Shown here: positions 34,645 to 45,978 of the stretch, piece by piece
Numbering within the stretch: the stretch's first letter is position 1
Layout: every line of letters begins with the position of its first letter
Source: Acanthochromis polyacanthus
Lineage: Eukaryota > Chordata > Actinopteri > Pomacentridae
Assembly: GCF_021347895.1 (NCBI RefSeq)
Contig: NC_067116.1
Span: 43,533,628-43,597,627 of the forward strand
Length of the DNA: 64,000 bases
Reading direction: 5' to 3'
Translations under genes and position numbers: made by a program
The notes under the pieces: generated by a model
Seen by the model: the letters and a program-made list of their open reading frames with translations, nothing else
Told to the model about the DNA's origin: nothing
Database searches by the model: none

Positions 34645-36650
34645 GTATTACTCAGAGAGAACATGGTCAGGAGAAAAGCTGGTCAAAGGATGATGCTTCT
34701 TACAGTAGATTTAGGTCCCGAACTCTGAACAGAACCTCCTTTAGAGCAGGTTAGCCGTGCAGCATCAGTTACCATGGCGATCCATCAGGTTAAAAGAGAC
34801 ATTCAGGCTCAACATACCTCACTAGCCCATTAATCTCACTTCATCGTACACCTCCCTGACCTCCACACTTTATACCTGTGTTCACAGAAAAAGCTCTGTG
34901 GTTTCTCTTATAAGGGGAAAATATGAAAAGAAGTCCTGAGGAAGAAACTCGCAGTGAAACTACTTTCATAATAAACTGCTGCTGAACTTCCTGCGAGTCC
35001 TCCTACGACTCTTTCACATATCAGGACAAGAAAAACAAAACACGGCGGTACAGCAGATGTAAAATCTATTTCAGTACAGAAACACAGCTTCTTCTGTGCC
35101 GCTGTTTATTTTTTCTGCATCTCAGGTTTTGTCTAAGAATCATTTGGGCAAATTCACTGATGGAGCTGGAAGAGGGATTAGCAGGAGGTGAAACAGAGAA
35201 CAGTATCACAGCGAGGAAACCGATCCACTGGTCCGACAGTGTTTTGGTATCTACGAGCAGTCGGGCAGGAAGAGCCTATTGCAAATTATTATAACGGCAG
35301 TCTAAACATATTCACCGCGCGATGAAGGAAGAAGACCGCAAGCCTTTCAACAGAGGTTTGTGTTCAACAAGTATCAAAGAAGAGGGAGGAAATTCTTGAA
35401 TGGAAAGCCGAAAACTGAAACACTAAAAGTCCCCCTCCTCTTCCTCAAACTCGCTGACAGTCATAGAAACGGAGAAAGGGTTAGTTCCTTGAGCACGGCT
35501 AAGCCTAGTACAAATGATGCCAGTGTAAGGCCTGCTGTAGTGCTGAAGAGATAAGCCACTGATACCAAATGTTGAGGAAGAGACTGAGTCCAAAAAGTGG
35601 AGACTAATAGACACTTATTGGCGACGATACAGGAAGGTGGCGAAGGCATGAATCAGACACATCTGAACCTCCAAAGTGGTGGAAGTTGAAGTTTACAAAT
35701 GGGAATAAGCATGTGTTTGCAGATTTACTAATTCACAACACGGCTCTTCATCCGAGGGAGTAATTCTGCACGTTATGACCAAAACTATTAGATCCGGCTT
35801 CACTTCGTCTTCCCGAGTCGGATTGAGTAGATCCACTGATCTGTGCTACAGCTGAGTGAAAGCGAGTGACATAAAGCAGACTGACGAGGAGGGTAATAGC
35901 AAAAGAAAGAGTGACACTGCACAAAGCCGCCGAAAACTAGAAAAGGGAAAAGAGGTTTCAACAGTTGTGCAGTATTACAAATGCAATAGTGGTCTATCCT
36001 CTATCCTCTGATCCTGGCAGAGCAACAGTGAGAGCGTCTGGACGGGATGGAGGCTTTCTATGCTCTCTCTCATTTAATTACAACACAGAGCTGCAGGATT
36101 AGACAGGGGCCTGTGTTCACAGCCTCATACTGGCACTACCACTGAGCTGCTTCCCTCCTCTATTTCCCCAAATCTCTCGCCTTTCTGTTTTCTGGAATTA
36201 TCTCCCATCTTCTTCTTTTTAATATCTTCTCCACTTGTCTTCTCTATCCTTTTCTCTTTCAGACTGTTTCTCTGATTAAATCTTTTCTTTGTTTAAGCTT
36301 TTGTCTTCTCTGTTCCCTTTTTGACTAGTTCTGCAGTCACCATCCTCTCCTCGCTTCTCTCCCCCTCTAATCCTCCCATCCTGTTTTTGCCGGAATTTCA
36401 TCTGCGATGCAGACACATCTTTATCTCTGTCTCAAACACATGTTTACTCTTGATTATAAAGAGACAACTGTGAATCCTTTAAGTGACAAAGTTGTGAGCG
36501 GGGCATGTGTTTGCTTGAAAATATTTGTGCATGTGTTGAAGTGTGCGATTGTGACGAAACGGAGAGTGTGAGCTACGCGTTAATGTGTGTGTTACTTGGA
36601 GGTGTTTGTGCCCCGGCGGTCTCTACAGACTGCGATGGCACACTGCCTGG
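34645..36650. other. faf1 intron, no gene or recognised repeat
   Basis: Non-repetitive intron with scattered short frames without domains. A pyrimidine-rich run lies at about 36140-36380. Confidence 0.5.
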
Positions 36651-36656
36651 GCAAGC

Positions 36657-36658
<2 letters not shown>

Positions 36659-36704
<46 letters not shown>
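36659..36704. repeat. (CA)n microsatellite
   Basis: About 22 CA units. Confidence 0.97.
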
Positions 36705-36706
<2 letters not shown>

Positions 36707-36880
36707 CCATACAACCACCACCACCCCTCCACATGCACTTGATTAATGGAAATCCCGTTTTGTTTCCAGCAGCATGGCTAATTAAACCGGTAGTTAAAAC
36801 AGTGCTCATTAGCTTGCTAGCACAGAATGCGGCGGCCGGGCCCTCTAATGATGCTCGGTGCTGCTGGGCGTCAGCAGAGG
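36705..36880. promoter_or_regulatory. Candidate conserved noncoding element with homeobox cores
   Basis: Unique block with TTGATTAATGG, GGCTAATTAAACC, GTGCTCATTAGC and CTCTAATGATG within about 150 bp. Clusters of TAAT cores of this kind are common in developmental enhancers. The link to dmrta2 is inferred from genomic position. Confidence 0.35.
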
Positions 36881-37727
36881 AGCCGCAGAGGATACTACTG
36901 TTAGTGCTGACAACTGTATCCTAACACAGTCATAGTGTACTGTATTCACAACGGACTGATACTAATTAATATTCACAGAATAATACGCGTGCGCAGGTGG
37001 ACGGATAAACAGCCGGCTTAACTTTCCCCGTCACAGGTGCGAGTAAACAAAGGCGGTGAAGCGGCGGCACACAGGCTTGGTAAAAGCAATAATGATAAAA
37101 AAGCAAGAAGAGCTAAATCATGAGTCAGCCACAGCAGACAGCTAAGGTCCCTGCTGCTCTGAGGTTCAGCTGAGGCCCAAACGGACAGGCCAATTACAGC
37201 TGTGGAGCTCTCCAGCAGAGATGTTAGCGGCGGCTGAGAACACTGTACAACCTGCTGCTAGAAGGACAAATGTAACGCTTCATGTGCGGGCAGAGTCCTT
37301 TGTTTTCCACTCGTGAAATTAAGATTCACTTTATCGTCCAACACTGCAGGAAATTCAGATTAAACCTTCACCAATGCTGCATCTATGAAACCAGACCGCA
37401 CATAGAAAAGACATCCATAATATGTAAATAAAGATTGTTTTTTTTTTAAGCATTTATACTGTGCAAATGCAACGGAAACGTCAGGTGTTCAGATTCTCAT
37501 CCATCAGTCAGTACCACTAAGGCGGCATCTAAATGATCAGCAGGTCAACAGCTCTGAACATACAGCTACACAATAAAATTCATTTCTTCTGTCCCAGCAT
37601 CAAGCCCGCCTCTCTTTTTAAAGAAGCTCTCCAGAGATGTTCGCTTTTTATTAACTTTGGCAGGGGTCAGATTGACGGCTTCATTTAACGGCTGGACATG
37701 AAAACTGACGGTCAAGTGTGGGGAAGA

Positions 37728-38271
37728 TTTATAGATTATATTTCCCCCCCCACTAAGTTAAAAAAAGATCTATCAGAATGCCTCAGATATGTGTATTAAA
37801 TGTAAAACAGATCAAGGAACATTGTCTCAGCTTTTCTATTTTTGCCATAAATTACAACCATTCTGGAGCTGGTTGTTTGATTTCCTCACTAAAGTAATTG
37901 GTAGGAGTGTACCATGCACTGCCCTCACTGTTTAGTTTGGTGTGACTGCCTTGGACTGGGGAAGAAATAAGTATGAAGCACAAGTTATATCACTGTGTAC
38001 ATTGTTGGCCAGGAAGATGATATTGTGCTGGAAGTCTGACAAACCTCCTTCCTTTGAAATGTGGCTAACAGAATTGGGAAATGTATTGCACTTAGAGAAA
38101 ATTAGATACATGTTGGCTAATCGATTATTTCTGGCAACCAGTTATTAGCATGTTGGACAATCTTAAGTGACTCAGACTCTTGTTATTCTTGTTTGTATTT
38201 TAATGCACCTGTGATATCACCACCTGTTTCTGTTGTTCCGTTATATTAAAATAATAATTAAAAAAAAAAAA
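37728..38271 (+). mobile_element. 5'-truncated L1-type LINE with poly-A tail
   Basis: The 3' end of an L1-like element: the C-terminal part of ORF2, a short 3' UTR and a terminal A tract. A 14 bp target duplication, AAGTGTGGGGAAGA at 37714-37727 and AAGTGAGGGGAAGA at 38272-38285 (one mismatch), brackets it, as expected of target-primed reverse transcription. It lies about 330 bp beyond the donor of the faf1 UBX exon, in sense orientation opposite to faf1. Confidence 0.85.
37775..38145 (+). pseudogene. L1 ORF2 C-terminal fragment
   Basis: The reading frame gives CIKCKTDQGTLSQLFYFCHK followed by LQPFW, the C-x2-C ... H/C motif near the end of L1 ORF2. After an in-frame stop it resumes with PSFEMWLTELGNVLHLEKIR. 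The reverse transcriptase and endonuclease domains are absent, and the stop makes it non-functional. Confidence 0.8.
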
Positions 38272-38603
38272 AAGTGAGGGGAAGAAGCATGGACGGAAGT
38301 GACAGGGAGACGATCCAGTCATTTTTCCAAATAAAACACCCTGCAGACTCCTCCGGAAATGAAACAAAAAATACAATGTTTCTGTTCTTTCTGTGCGGCC
38401 CGGTACCAGCCCGCTGTTGTAGAAGTAAACCTGTTGATGTCATTTGTGTAGCTTCTACTTACTACATTCTGCAATAAAAATTAACTGATAAATAAAACTA
38501 TCTGTGGCATAATTTTGCTTCCTCAGTGCTGTAAACGTTTGTGAACAGAAGAACTATGCCGTTATGTGTGGTTTTTTTAACTTGTCTGTAAGCGAGCACT
38601 CAC

Positions 38604-38819
38604 ATTTCTACGGGGGAAGGTGGTGAGGAGCTTGAATTCGTCGAAGGGGTATCCCTTGGAGGCCACGAAGTCGAAGAGGACCTGGAGCTTACAGCTGCCC
38701 AGGAAGCGCCTTTCCAAAAACTCCCCGCTGGGCGTGCGGATTCTCAGTTTGCTGATCTGCTCTCCTGACTCTTCGTCGGGCTCTGGAGGTAGGGCCTGCT
38801 CCAGTGACAAGCGGATCGC
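38604..38819 (-). CDS. faf1: Faf1, UBX-domain exon
   Basis: This exon encodes 72 residues, from AIRLSLEQALPPEP through the acidic DEESGEQ linker into the UBX domain: KLRIRTPSGEFLERRFL, LFDFVASKGYPFDEFKLL and TTFPRRN. The FPR loop and the first-strand arginine (KLRIR) are the residues known to contact VCP/p97. Through this contact FAF1 acts as a ubiquitin-dependent p97 adaptor in protein degradation, apoptosis signalling and NF-kB control. The acceptor is TTCAG|GCG and the donor AAT|GTGAGT; both junctions are phase 0. The upstream A-rich tract on plus is the polypyrimidine tract of this exon. Confidence 0.98.
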
Positions 38820-38939
38820 CTGAATAAAAAAAAAAAAAAGAACATGCGGTATTTTTTTTGTCAGTACAGTTCACTGAGGAGGACGTGTTTGCATACAGGT
38901 GGAGGTGAGAGGCAGCTGTTGTCACCGGGGCTGCCAATT

Positions 38940-40460
38940 TTCTTCTAAGCCCAGGCGTATTTTTTTCAGTATTTGTTTAATTTTTACAGTGTGTAATGTT
39001 GTGACAAGTCAAATCGACTCAAGCCAGTTGTAGTTATACAGCTCAGTATCACAGATTCACTGCAACGATCTTTACAACTTAAATGGATTGCTTTAACTGG
39101 TAACATGCAATGGAATTAAATTTATTCAAGTTAAGTCAGAGCGATTTGTAGCCTCTCAAATTAACAATTTGCATTTCTGCGACTTAGTTTCAGAAAAAAA
39201 TCAACTTGAAGTTTCCAGTTTTTCTTATGTATTTGTCTGCCCAAGCATAAAACATGATTTTGTAATCTCACTTGTCGTTTCTTTCTTTACTTTACTATTA
39301 AAAACCAGTACTGAGTCAAAGGAGAACATTTTGAAGAGACATTTTGAACGCTAAAGGAGCAGTGAACATAACATAACAAATTGGAAGACCAGTTTTATAG
39401 AAATGAAGTGTAATTTCAACTTAACTGAATCCAACAAAGTACACTATTAAGACAAAAGCAAAAACACTTCTCTTGCTTCCTACTGAGTTTCATGTGTATC
39501 TAGCTGCTGTAACATGATAATATCCCCAGAGAGGGCTCCACTACTTTTATTTTATCTTTTACGAAGCACAACAAGCAGCCTCTATCCTCACACGTTAAAT
39601 CTTAGCATTACAAACTTAGCTGAGATTTCTTAAAAGCAGTGGAAAGCCCATATTTTTCTCTAATTTAGCATCTCGCACATCTAATCACAATGTCAAAAGA
39701 CACACAGTGGAAGAAGGCCTCTTCAAAACAAGAAGAAAATCTTCCTCTCAGCCTGTGTTTATTGTAACCTTAAACCAAAGACTCCACAGTGACACTGGCA
39801 GCTATAAAGACGACGACGCGCCATCCAAGCGCGTAGGAAAGACGAGCCCCGCAGTCTGATTGCAGCATTGTTGCTTCATGGTAATTAAACGATCTCCTTG
39901 TCCTGAGAATGTTATTAAATTAGTTGCCCTGTGTCTCACCCCGTTCCCTAAAGCCCGGCGTAGCTTAGGAGGTTGCCAAGTAGCATATCAGTACGTTACA
40001 AACAGCCAAGTGTCTTCATCTTTCTGGCTATCGTGCAGTTTTCTGTCACCCTGAGACTGAGCCTGTTGAATGTGTCAGTGTCTGCGATGAGGAGACTTTA
40101 AATATGGTAAACGGTCTACAACACAAAGCGAGGGCGGCTTATCTCGCATAAAGACAAACCATCAACTGTCATTTTCTGCATCGAAGCTAATTGACTCTCC
40201 TGAGCTCCAAGAAAAAACATGCTAAAGCTGCTCCCTCTTCTTTCTGCTGCTGCCCCTCACCTCCTCCTCCTCCTCCTCCCCCGGCTTGTTGTTCCTGTTT
40301 GGCCAGCCGGGGAGCATATGCTGTGACAACACGCCCCGGCTTTATTTACACACCATAATGCAATTATATTTCATAAGAGTGTACAACAGTAGCTCATTAG
40401 CAGCTTCTGGTGTTGGGTGGGCAGGGTAGGGCGCGTGCCGCTCCGCCATCGGCTCCCTCA
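38940..40460. other. faf1 intron with two balanced, motif-rich stretches
   Basis: No exon is seen. About 39830-40040 (GGTAATTAAACGATC, a TTATTAAATTAGTTG stretch) and about 40310-40420 (a TTATTTACACACCATAATGC stretch, AGCTCATTAGCAGC) are unique and rich in homeobox and forkhead cores. A (CTC)n run lies at 40257-40281. Regulatory function is only inferred. Confidence 0.3.
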
Positions 40461-41395
40461 GGTGTAAGAGCTGATGCTGACTGAGTTAAAGGGGCCCCCG
40501 GGGACAAACCAGCACGCAGCTACACAAAAGACAGGCGTGTGCGTGGCGGCGGACGCACAAATGCAAGACCACAGACGCAAGCATAAACAGGTAGCGTCCC
40601 CGAAGAAACCACGGGACACGCGTCTGGTCGAGTCTCGGGCCTGGGAAGCTCCACACAAATAATCAGGAGCATCTCTCCGTCCAGCTCCGCTCGGCTAACC
40701 GCAGAAAGCAAACAGATGACGACAGCGGGGGGGGAGGTGCACCTGACAGCCACACAAGTGTATGCTAAGACCCCCTGAAGGAGGTAAATAATAATGTCAG
40801 CTCACACAGGCACATGAAACACACTGTCCCTCTAACCCCCCACGCCCAGTCCACCAGCTCACTGCTTTCACCTCCCGTCTCTTTGCACGAAGGCACAAAA
40901 TCACGGAGAAACCATTCCCACTAGCATCGTGCTCTCTCCGGTGGCGACTGGTGTTTTTGTTGTGTCTGCAGTTTCTGTCAAACGCCTCATAAGACTCGAC
41001 TGAAAAACTGCAAACAACTAAACTAAATGATCCTAATTATAACAGATTTCATGATAGGCTCTTGGTGCTCTGAAATCAAAGAGTTTGGGGACAACAAAGC
41101 AGATTTAAGATATGGAAAAACGCAAGATAACTAACATAATCTGCAATGTAGCTGCTAAAACCTAAATAAATTCATGAAAATGCTGATTTAATGTCAGATT
41201 CAAGCTGCTACAAACACCAGGTGACAAACTGTGAACTTCTTCATGACTAATTTAATGGCATTTAAGCATTTGGGGTTCCCTCTGTGAGCTGTAAAACTTA
41301 ATTCTGTTCTTTTTCCATACATATATTTAGAGGAATTGCCTGAGAACCAAATGAAAAAGCAGAATAACTGATGAAATAATGCATACACACACCCG

Positions 41396-41590
41396 CATTA
41401 TGTTCTACTGTTTTATTCTGGCCTTATTTTAGCTTATTTGTTGTATTTCAGTATTGTATTGCACTTATATCTTAATGCTTTTTCTGCTTTTTAGGCACTG
41501 CATATCTTATGTTATGTCATTTTGTTCTTTCTCAGCAATATCTGGCAGAAGAATTTCCTTCGGGATTAATAAAGTTTAATCTTATCTTCT
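41396..41590 (+). mobile_element. 3' tail of a LINE (non-LTR) element
   Basis: The segment ends AATTTCCTTCGGGATTAATA and AAGTTTAATCTTATC, resembling the widespread fish LINE 3' terminus followed by simple repeats. Only a non-coding tail remains and I cannot name the clade with certainty. Confidence 0.5.
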
Positions 41591-42173
41591 CTAATCTTGT
41601 ATATACTCTTAGCTTGCTTATCTGTCAGCATATGTGGGCTTAAGCTCATCAGAACTGCAGCGACACATAATAAAAACCACGTGCATCATTGTGATTAAAC
41701 TGCATGCATTTTAAGTTATCCTTTAAGAAACCTAAGTTGCCATTGTCCAGGTCCAGCAGCTGCTCCCGGTTCTCATATTTATGAACACCTAGACTGTAGC
41801 ACAGCGCAGCATGTTAGCTCAGGAGACGCCATGGAAACCTTTAAGCCGTGGCAGCGAAAATTAATATAAGGAGGAAACAGGTGGATAACGGCTATTGTCG
41901 TTTGAAATACAGAGGCGTGTGCGTACAGTTTGGTTAGTGGACTACAGTGATATAATTAAGACGGCCAGGTTTGGGGACTCTTTTGTTGCCGTGTGTTTAA
42001 CGTAAGTGACAAATCATCTGAGCGAGCCGGGTCACCCAATACCTGCCACTGGCCTCGGGCTCGCTGCTCTGTAAACAGCCAGGACCACACTGTGTTACTA
42101 TAGACTGTATTACAGCATGGGTGCCATCCTCACAGACAATTATTGTTTTCCTGTATGCGTGACATTGTGTCTG

Positions 42174-42175
<2 letters not shown>

Positions 42176-42205
<30 letters not shown>
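42176..42205. repeat. (TG)n microsatellite
   Basis: About 15 TG units, in the faf1 intron before the linker exon. Confidence 0.95.
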
Positions 42206-42208
<3 letters not shown>

Positions 42209-42650
42209 CCCCCCACTCCACAGACAATAATTGTTTTCAAGTGAATATGCATGTTTGCTTAGGTTGTGTGTATGTTTGTGCACAGGTCCGTGTGCATGAA
42301 TCGCCTCAGTCTTTTGTTCCCCTGAATGCGAGCTTGTGTGCGACGCCAGTACGAAGCAGTTAAACAGAACAATAACTGTGTGCGTGGAAGGTGACATTAA
42401 CAGCGACTGGCTTCGCTGTAATTAGGATATTTAATTCTTCTGAAATGGCTGCGTGCCTGTTGCACCCACACTACACATGTTTCACCAAAACCACAATCTA
42501 ATTGAGTCATTATTGTGATGTGAGAGCAAAAGAAAAAGGGAAAAAAAAAAAAGACGACGGCACAATGGCACAATCACAGTACGCTGGCAAATAATGGAGC
42601 TGCTCAGCTTTACGCCGACAACAATGGAATATTAATTTGGGTGATCTGTA

Positions 42651-43138
42651 TAGGACTGGCCCGAATAGTGGTTTCTCGCCTCCGAATATTTGGGCCCTAT
42701 TAAAGACGAATATTCGAATATTCGTTCCGCCCCGTGACGTCTGACTGGGGGAGGGGGCTTGTGGCGGAGACGGCCCGAAAATTCGGATCCGTTCGTCTGG
42801 TTTCCCGGGTCCAAATTTTGCCTTCGTTTTGTCTTCAGTTAAACTGAAGAATTCCCAAACAGTGGAGGTCTTCAGCATCTTGTCTTGTGTTTATGCAACG
42901 AAGTGAAGCGTGACGTCAGAGTCGGCAGCAACCCGGACATTTGGGTGGTGGTAAGAAACATGAATGGATGAGCCAAGATGAGCCGAACACGACGGGATGA
43001 GCCAAAGTGGGGCGAAGGCGAAGGGAAGACAGTAACGCCTGATATTCGTTTGCGATTATTCGGATACCAAAATTAATATCTGGATACCGCAGTAGCGAAC
43101 AAATATTCGGATATTCGGGATATTCGGGTCCAGCCCTA
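42651..43138. mobile_element. Non-autonomous hAT element (AT-TCG-rich family), copy 1
   Basis: The ends are TAGGACTGGCCCGAATAG and TTCGGGTCCAGCCCTA, with a perfect 8 bp target duplication GATCTGTA at 42643-42650 and 43139-43146. The interior has many CGAATATTCG palindromes. On the minus strand a fragment reads MLKTSTVWEFFSLTEDKTKA, the start of a BED-finger transposase that breaks off directly afterwards. It is the same family as 51429-51924. Its right duplication ends 30 bp from the splice donor of the adjacent faf1 exon. Confidence 0.93.
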
Positions 43139-43176
43139 GATCTGTACAATGTGAATTTGAGGCTGCTGGTTCTCAC

Positions 43177-43254
43177 CTCCTTCTCCTCCTCCTGCTCCTT
43201 CCTCATCTGCTCCAGGCGAACCTGTTCGGCTTCTTCTCTTTCTTGGGCTTCTCT
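43177..43254 (-). CDS. faf1: Faf1, coiled-coil linker exon
   Basis: This exon encodes 26 residues, REAQEREEAEQVRLEQMRKE followed by QEEEKE, the charged helical segment between the UAS and UBX domains of FAF1, where related UBX proteins form coiled coils. The acceptor is TTTCAG|AGA and the donor GAG|GTGAGA; both junctions are phase 0. A hAT element sits just beyond the donor. Confidence 0.96.
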
Positions 43255-43299
43255 CTGAAAATGATGGAAATTCATTTAGTCAAATGTTACAGCAGAACT

Positions 43300-44215
43300 G
43301 AAACACCAACTTCAATCCAAAGGTGTCACTTGGCGTTAAAGATTTAGTAATTACGTGTCATTAGCCATCCATACAACTTGTTTTTCAAGCCGCCGAAGTC
43401 TCTAAATCTACACTAATGATGATATAATCTAAGAAATCCTAATTTGGATGACGAAGAATCTATACAGAGAAATGATTTCAGTGCTGTAGCATTTATTTCC
43501 TGCTAAAAAGGACTGATTTGTAGGTGCACCTATTGTATATTAGCTCCACATTTTTGGTATTTTATGGCGTTAAACCCTAAAAACTATAATAGCAGGGTGA
43601 CCGTCTGTACGCAGCTAGACCAAAAAAGCATTTTCTTACTAAATATTAAAAGAAATCCAACTAAGTAATAGTGTTTCTTAGCTTGAACTTGTCGTTGTAC
43701 CTAAAACTTGCGTACTGTCATCAGAAAGCTCTGTTTCACGTTATCTATTACAGATTTTTCATTACTATAAAGTGGCAAAAACCAGAAATACCTAGAATAG
43801 AAGATTGGATTGACATTATTTCTTCAAGAATTCCATCTTCAAGATGTAAATAATTGCTTTTACTATTAAACTGAACAGGACAAGTTGGAAAAAAAAAATG
43901 AAAATCGGACGTGTGCATTACAACTATACGAGCATCACGTGTGAATTTTCTATCCATTCTGTAGATGAATGTGAGCATTAGGAAGACAAACACCAACCTT
44001 GAGGTTCTACTAAGCTATTTTGTGACATTTCTTTTCCCATTTCATCATATTATTTGTACTTTTATTTATTTGAATGGTCCTTCTGTGTAGAGTTTAGATT
44101 CAAATTTACTGCCATTGCATGGAGCACAAAGACAACGAAATGCAGTTTAGCGTCCAACGTAACTGTGCAAAAGCAGCAAGAAAGGGTATTATTTACTAAA
44201 TGTGATAGTGTAAAC
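43300..44215. other. faf1 intron, no feature seen
   Basis: AT-rich unique sequence. Short frames lack any domain. Confidence 0.5.
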
Positions 44216-44224
44216 TGCATGATG

Positions 44225-44718
44225 TTAACCTTGCCAGCAAGTTGATTTCTCGTGATATTTGTGAGTTCACAAATCTCTCAAGAAACCATCTTGCTCCGCT
44301 CCCGCATTCACTTTTCGTACAGCACCAAGTTGGTTTGGGCCAATCACGCAGCAGTATTCGTGTGTGGGGCGGGATATCCGGGTGTGAAGACGACACCAAG
44401 CGCCAGTAGATCAAAACAAACACGGCAACGGAGGACAACGATCGTGTAGATGCTGCTATTAAGTCAGTTTTAGCTGAATCTCCTATCGCTTCTTTGAAGG
44501 AAGAACAACGAGAGGCGCTTTGCGCATTTCTGGATGGTAAAGATGTTTTTGTTTGCCGCGATTGGCTAAAAACAAATCTGTCAGAGGCGGGACATACTGT
44601 TGCATTGTCCAATCCGTGCCTCTTTCCTCCGAACAGATTTACATGGAGCGGTCCCAGATTGATATTGTGGAGTACTATCAAGTACTACACAATTATTAAT
44701 CTGGCTATTGCCAGGTTA
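44225..44718 (+). mobile_element. 494 bp element with 8 bp target duplication carrying a RecQ-like coding fragment
   Basis: The flanks GCATGATG at 44217-44224 and 44719-44726 are a perfect 8 bp duplication. The ends (TTAACCTTGCCAGC and TTGCCAGGTTA) are imperfect inverted repeats. The interior holds a short plus-strand frame resembling the start of a RecQ-type helicase. The superfamily is uncertain: 8 bp fits hAT and some other fish DNA elements, but the termini are not classic hAT. Confidence 0.8.
44447..44595 (+). pseudogene. RecQ-helicase-like N-terminal fragment
   Basis: The frame reads VLAESPIASLKEEQREALCA and then FLDGKDVFVC, resembling the segment just before the Walker A motif of RecQ helicases (consensus: F-x2-x-Q-x2-A-I/L then a GxDVF/V strand). 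The expected P-T-G-x-G-K-S/T motif does not follow; the frame continues RDWLKTN. No ATPase site or later helicase motifs are present. The identification rests on a short match and is tentative. Confidence 0.5.
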
Positions 44719-44744
44719 GCATGATGTGGATATGATATAAAAAC

Positions 44745-44826
44745 TACACCCCCTGTCAAAAGTTTTAAGACACTTCCTCATTCATTTGAATGAGAAAGTG
44801 TCCTAAAACTTTTGACAGGGGGTGTA
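44745..44826. mobile_element. Palindromic Tc1/mariner-type mini-element, 82 bp
   Basis: TA-flanked, near-perfect hairpin with ends CACCCCCTGTCAAAAGTTTT and its complement, and a central CATTCATTTGAATG. It is the best preserved of three copies in the window and lies 18 bp from the target duplication of the RecQ-bearing element. Confidence 0.92.
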
Positions 44827-45004
44827 GATAATCCCAATGCACAGGTAGAGATAAATGGTGGCATGAGCAGCATAAACAGTATTAATGCACTATCTATGCA
44901 GGATTAACAGGAGAAACATTGAATATTTAGGTTACTCAGTAATCTTGATGTTTCAAGGTTTTAGTTTGGCTTTAATTGCAGAAAAAGATACTACTTGTTC
45001 GTAC

Positions 45005-45085
45005 CTTCTTACGGTCAGCCTCTAAAGACAAGCGGTAGGCCTCGTCCTGTTCTCTCTTCACCATCTCTCTTGCCTCGCGCTCGTC
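45005..45085 (-). CDS. faf1: Faf1, linker exon after the UAS domain
   Basis: This exon encodes 27 residues, DEREAREMVKREQDEAYRLS followed by LEADRKK, an almost invariant FAF1 segment and the start of the helical linker. The acceptor is GTGCAG|GAC and the donor AAG|GTACGA; both junctions are phase 0 and join to GAG at 52228 and to AGA at 43254. Confidence 0.97.
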
Positions 45086-45978
45086 CTGCACGGACGGGAG
45101 GAAGGAAGAAAGAAGAAAGTCGGGCACATTAACCAACAACACAATAAAGGATACACAAGGACAAAAACATCTAAGCCGAGGTGGTGGGTGTGGAAGCCAG
45201 AGAGAAGAGAGCAAAAGAAAATGCAGCATGTCAAGTGTGGTTACGTACAAACACCAGGTATGAAAGAGTTGCACCAGAGGGGAATTCATTGTGAACAGGG
45301 CCGCCATTTACCAGACCCTGAGCCTCTTTTATGTTTCCTCATCTCAGTTTCACCCTCCCTTTCTCTTTTATTCGCTCTGTCTTCTCTCTTCCTGTTTGTA
45401 CAGAGGGAAGGGGACAGACGGCCTTTCTCTTCCTACCTGCTGTGGCTACAAAGTGTTCGACAAAGACCGGGACTAAATACGAGTGTCCATTGTGCTAACG
45501 CCGCACAGCCATTAGTTTTGTGTTTTCTGAAGGCCCACGCTGTGTGCCGGGCCGGATACGGCAAAGTAAGCTCATTGTGACGATCAGAGGACCACTGTGC
45601 AAGCTAGGCAATGGCTAAGCAAAACGACAGTGTGTATTGTCGCATTGAATTGGAAAATGTAAAGATACATTTGTGCTTTTGGCCCGCATAATAGACGAAC
45701 ATTGAAAGGAAACTGTAAAAGAATGGAGGGGACGGACAAAAGCATCAAAAGTGGCTACCGTCAATTGACCGGCCCCGAGTCACGCAAACAAGTCACACAG
45801 TAGTTCATGTTTGAGTCTCTCTTTTTTTTTGCCTTTATTTAAATCGTGCAACGAAGGGAGCAGGGGGAGGACAGGCAGGAAAGGTCCGGCATTTGTATCA
45901 TCGGCTATTGATTCTCATTTGGAAACGTTTTCAAATGCATTGAAGAGGCAAGAACATGAATACTAATCTGACATATAC

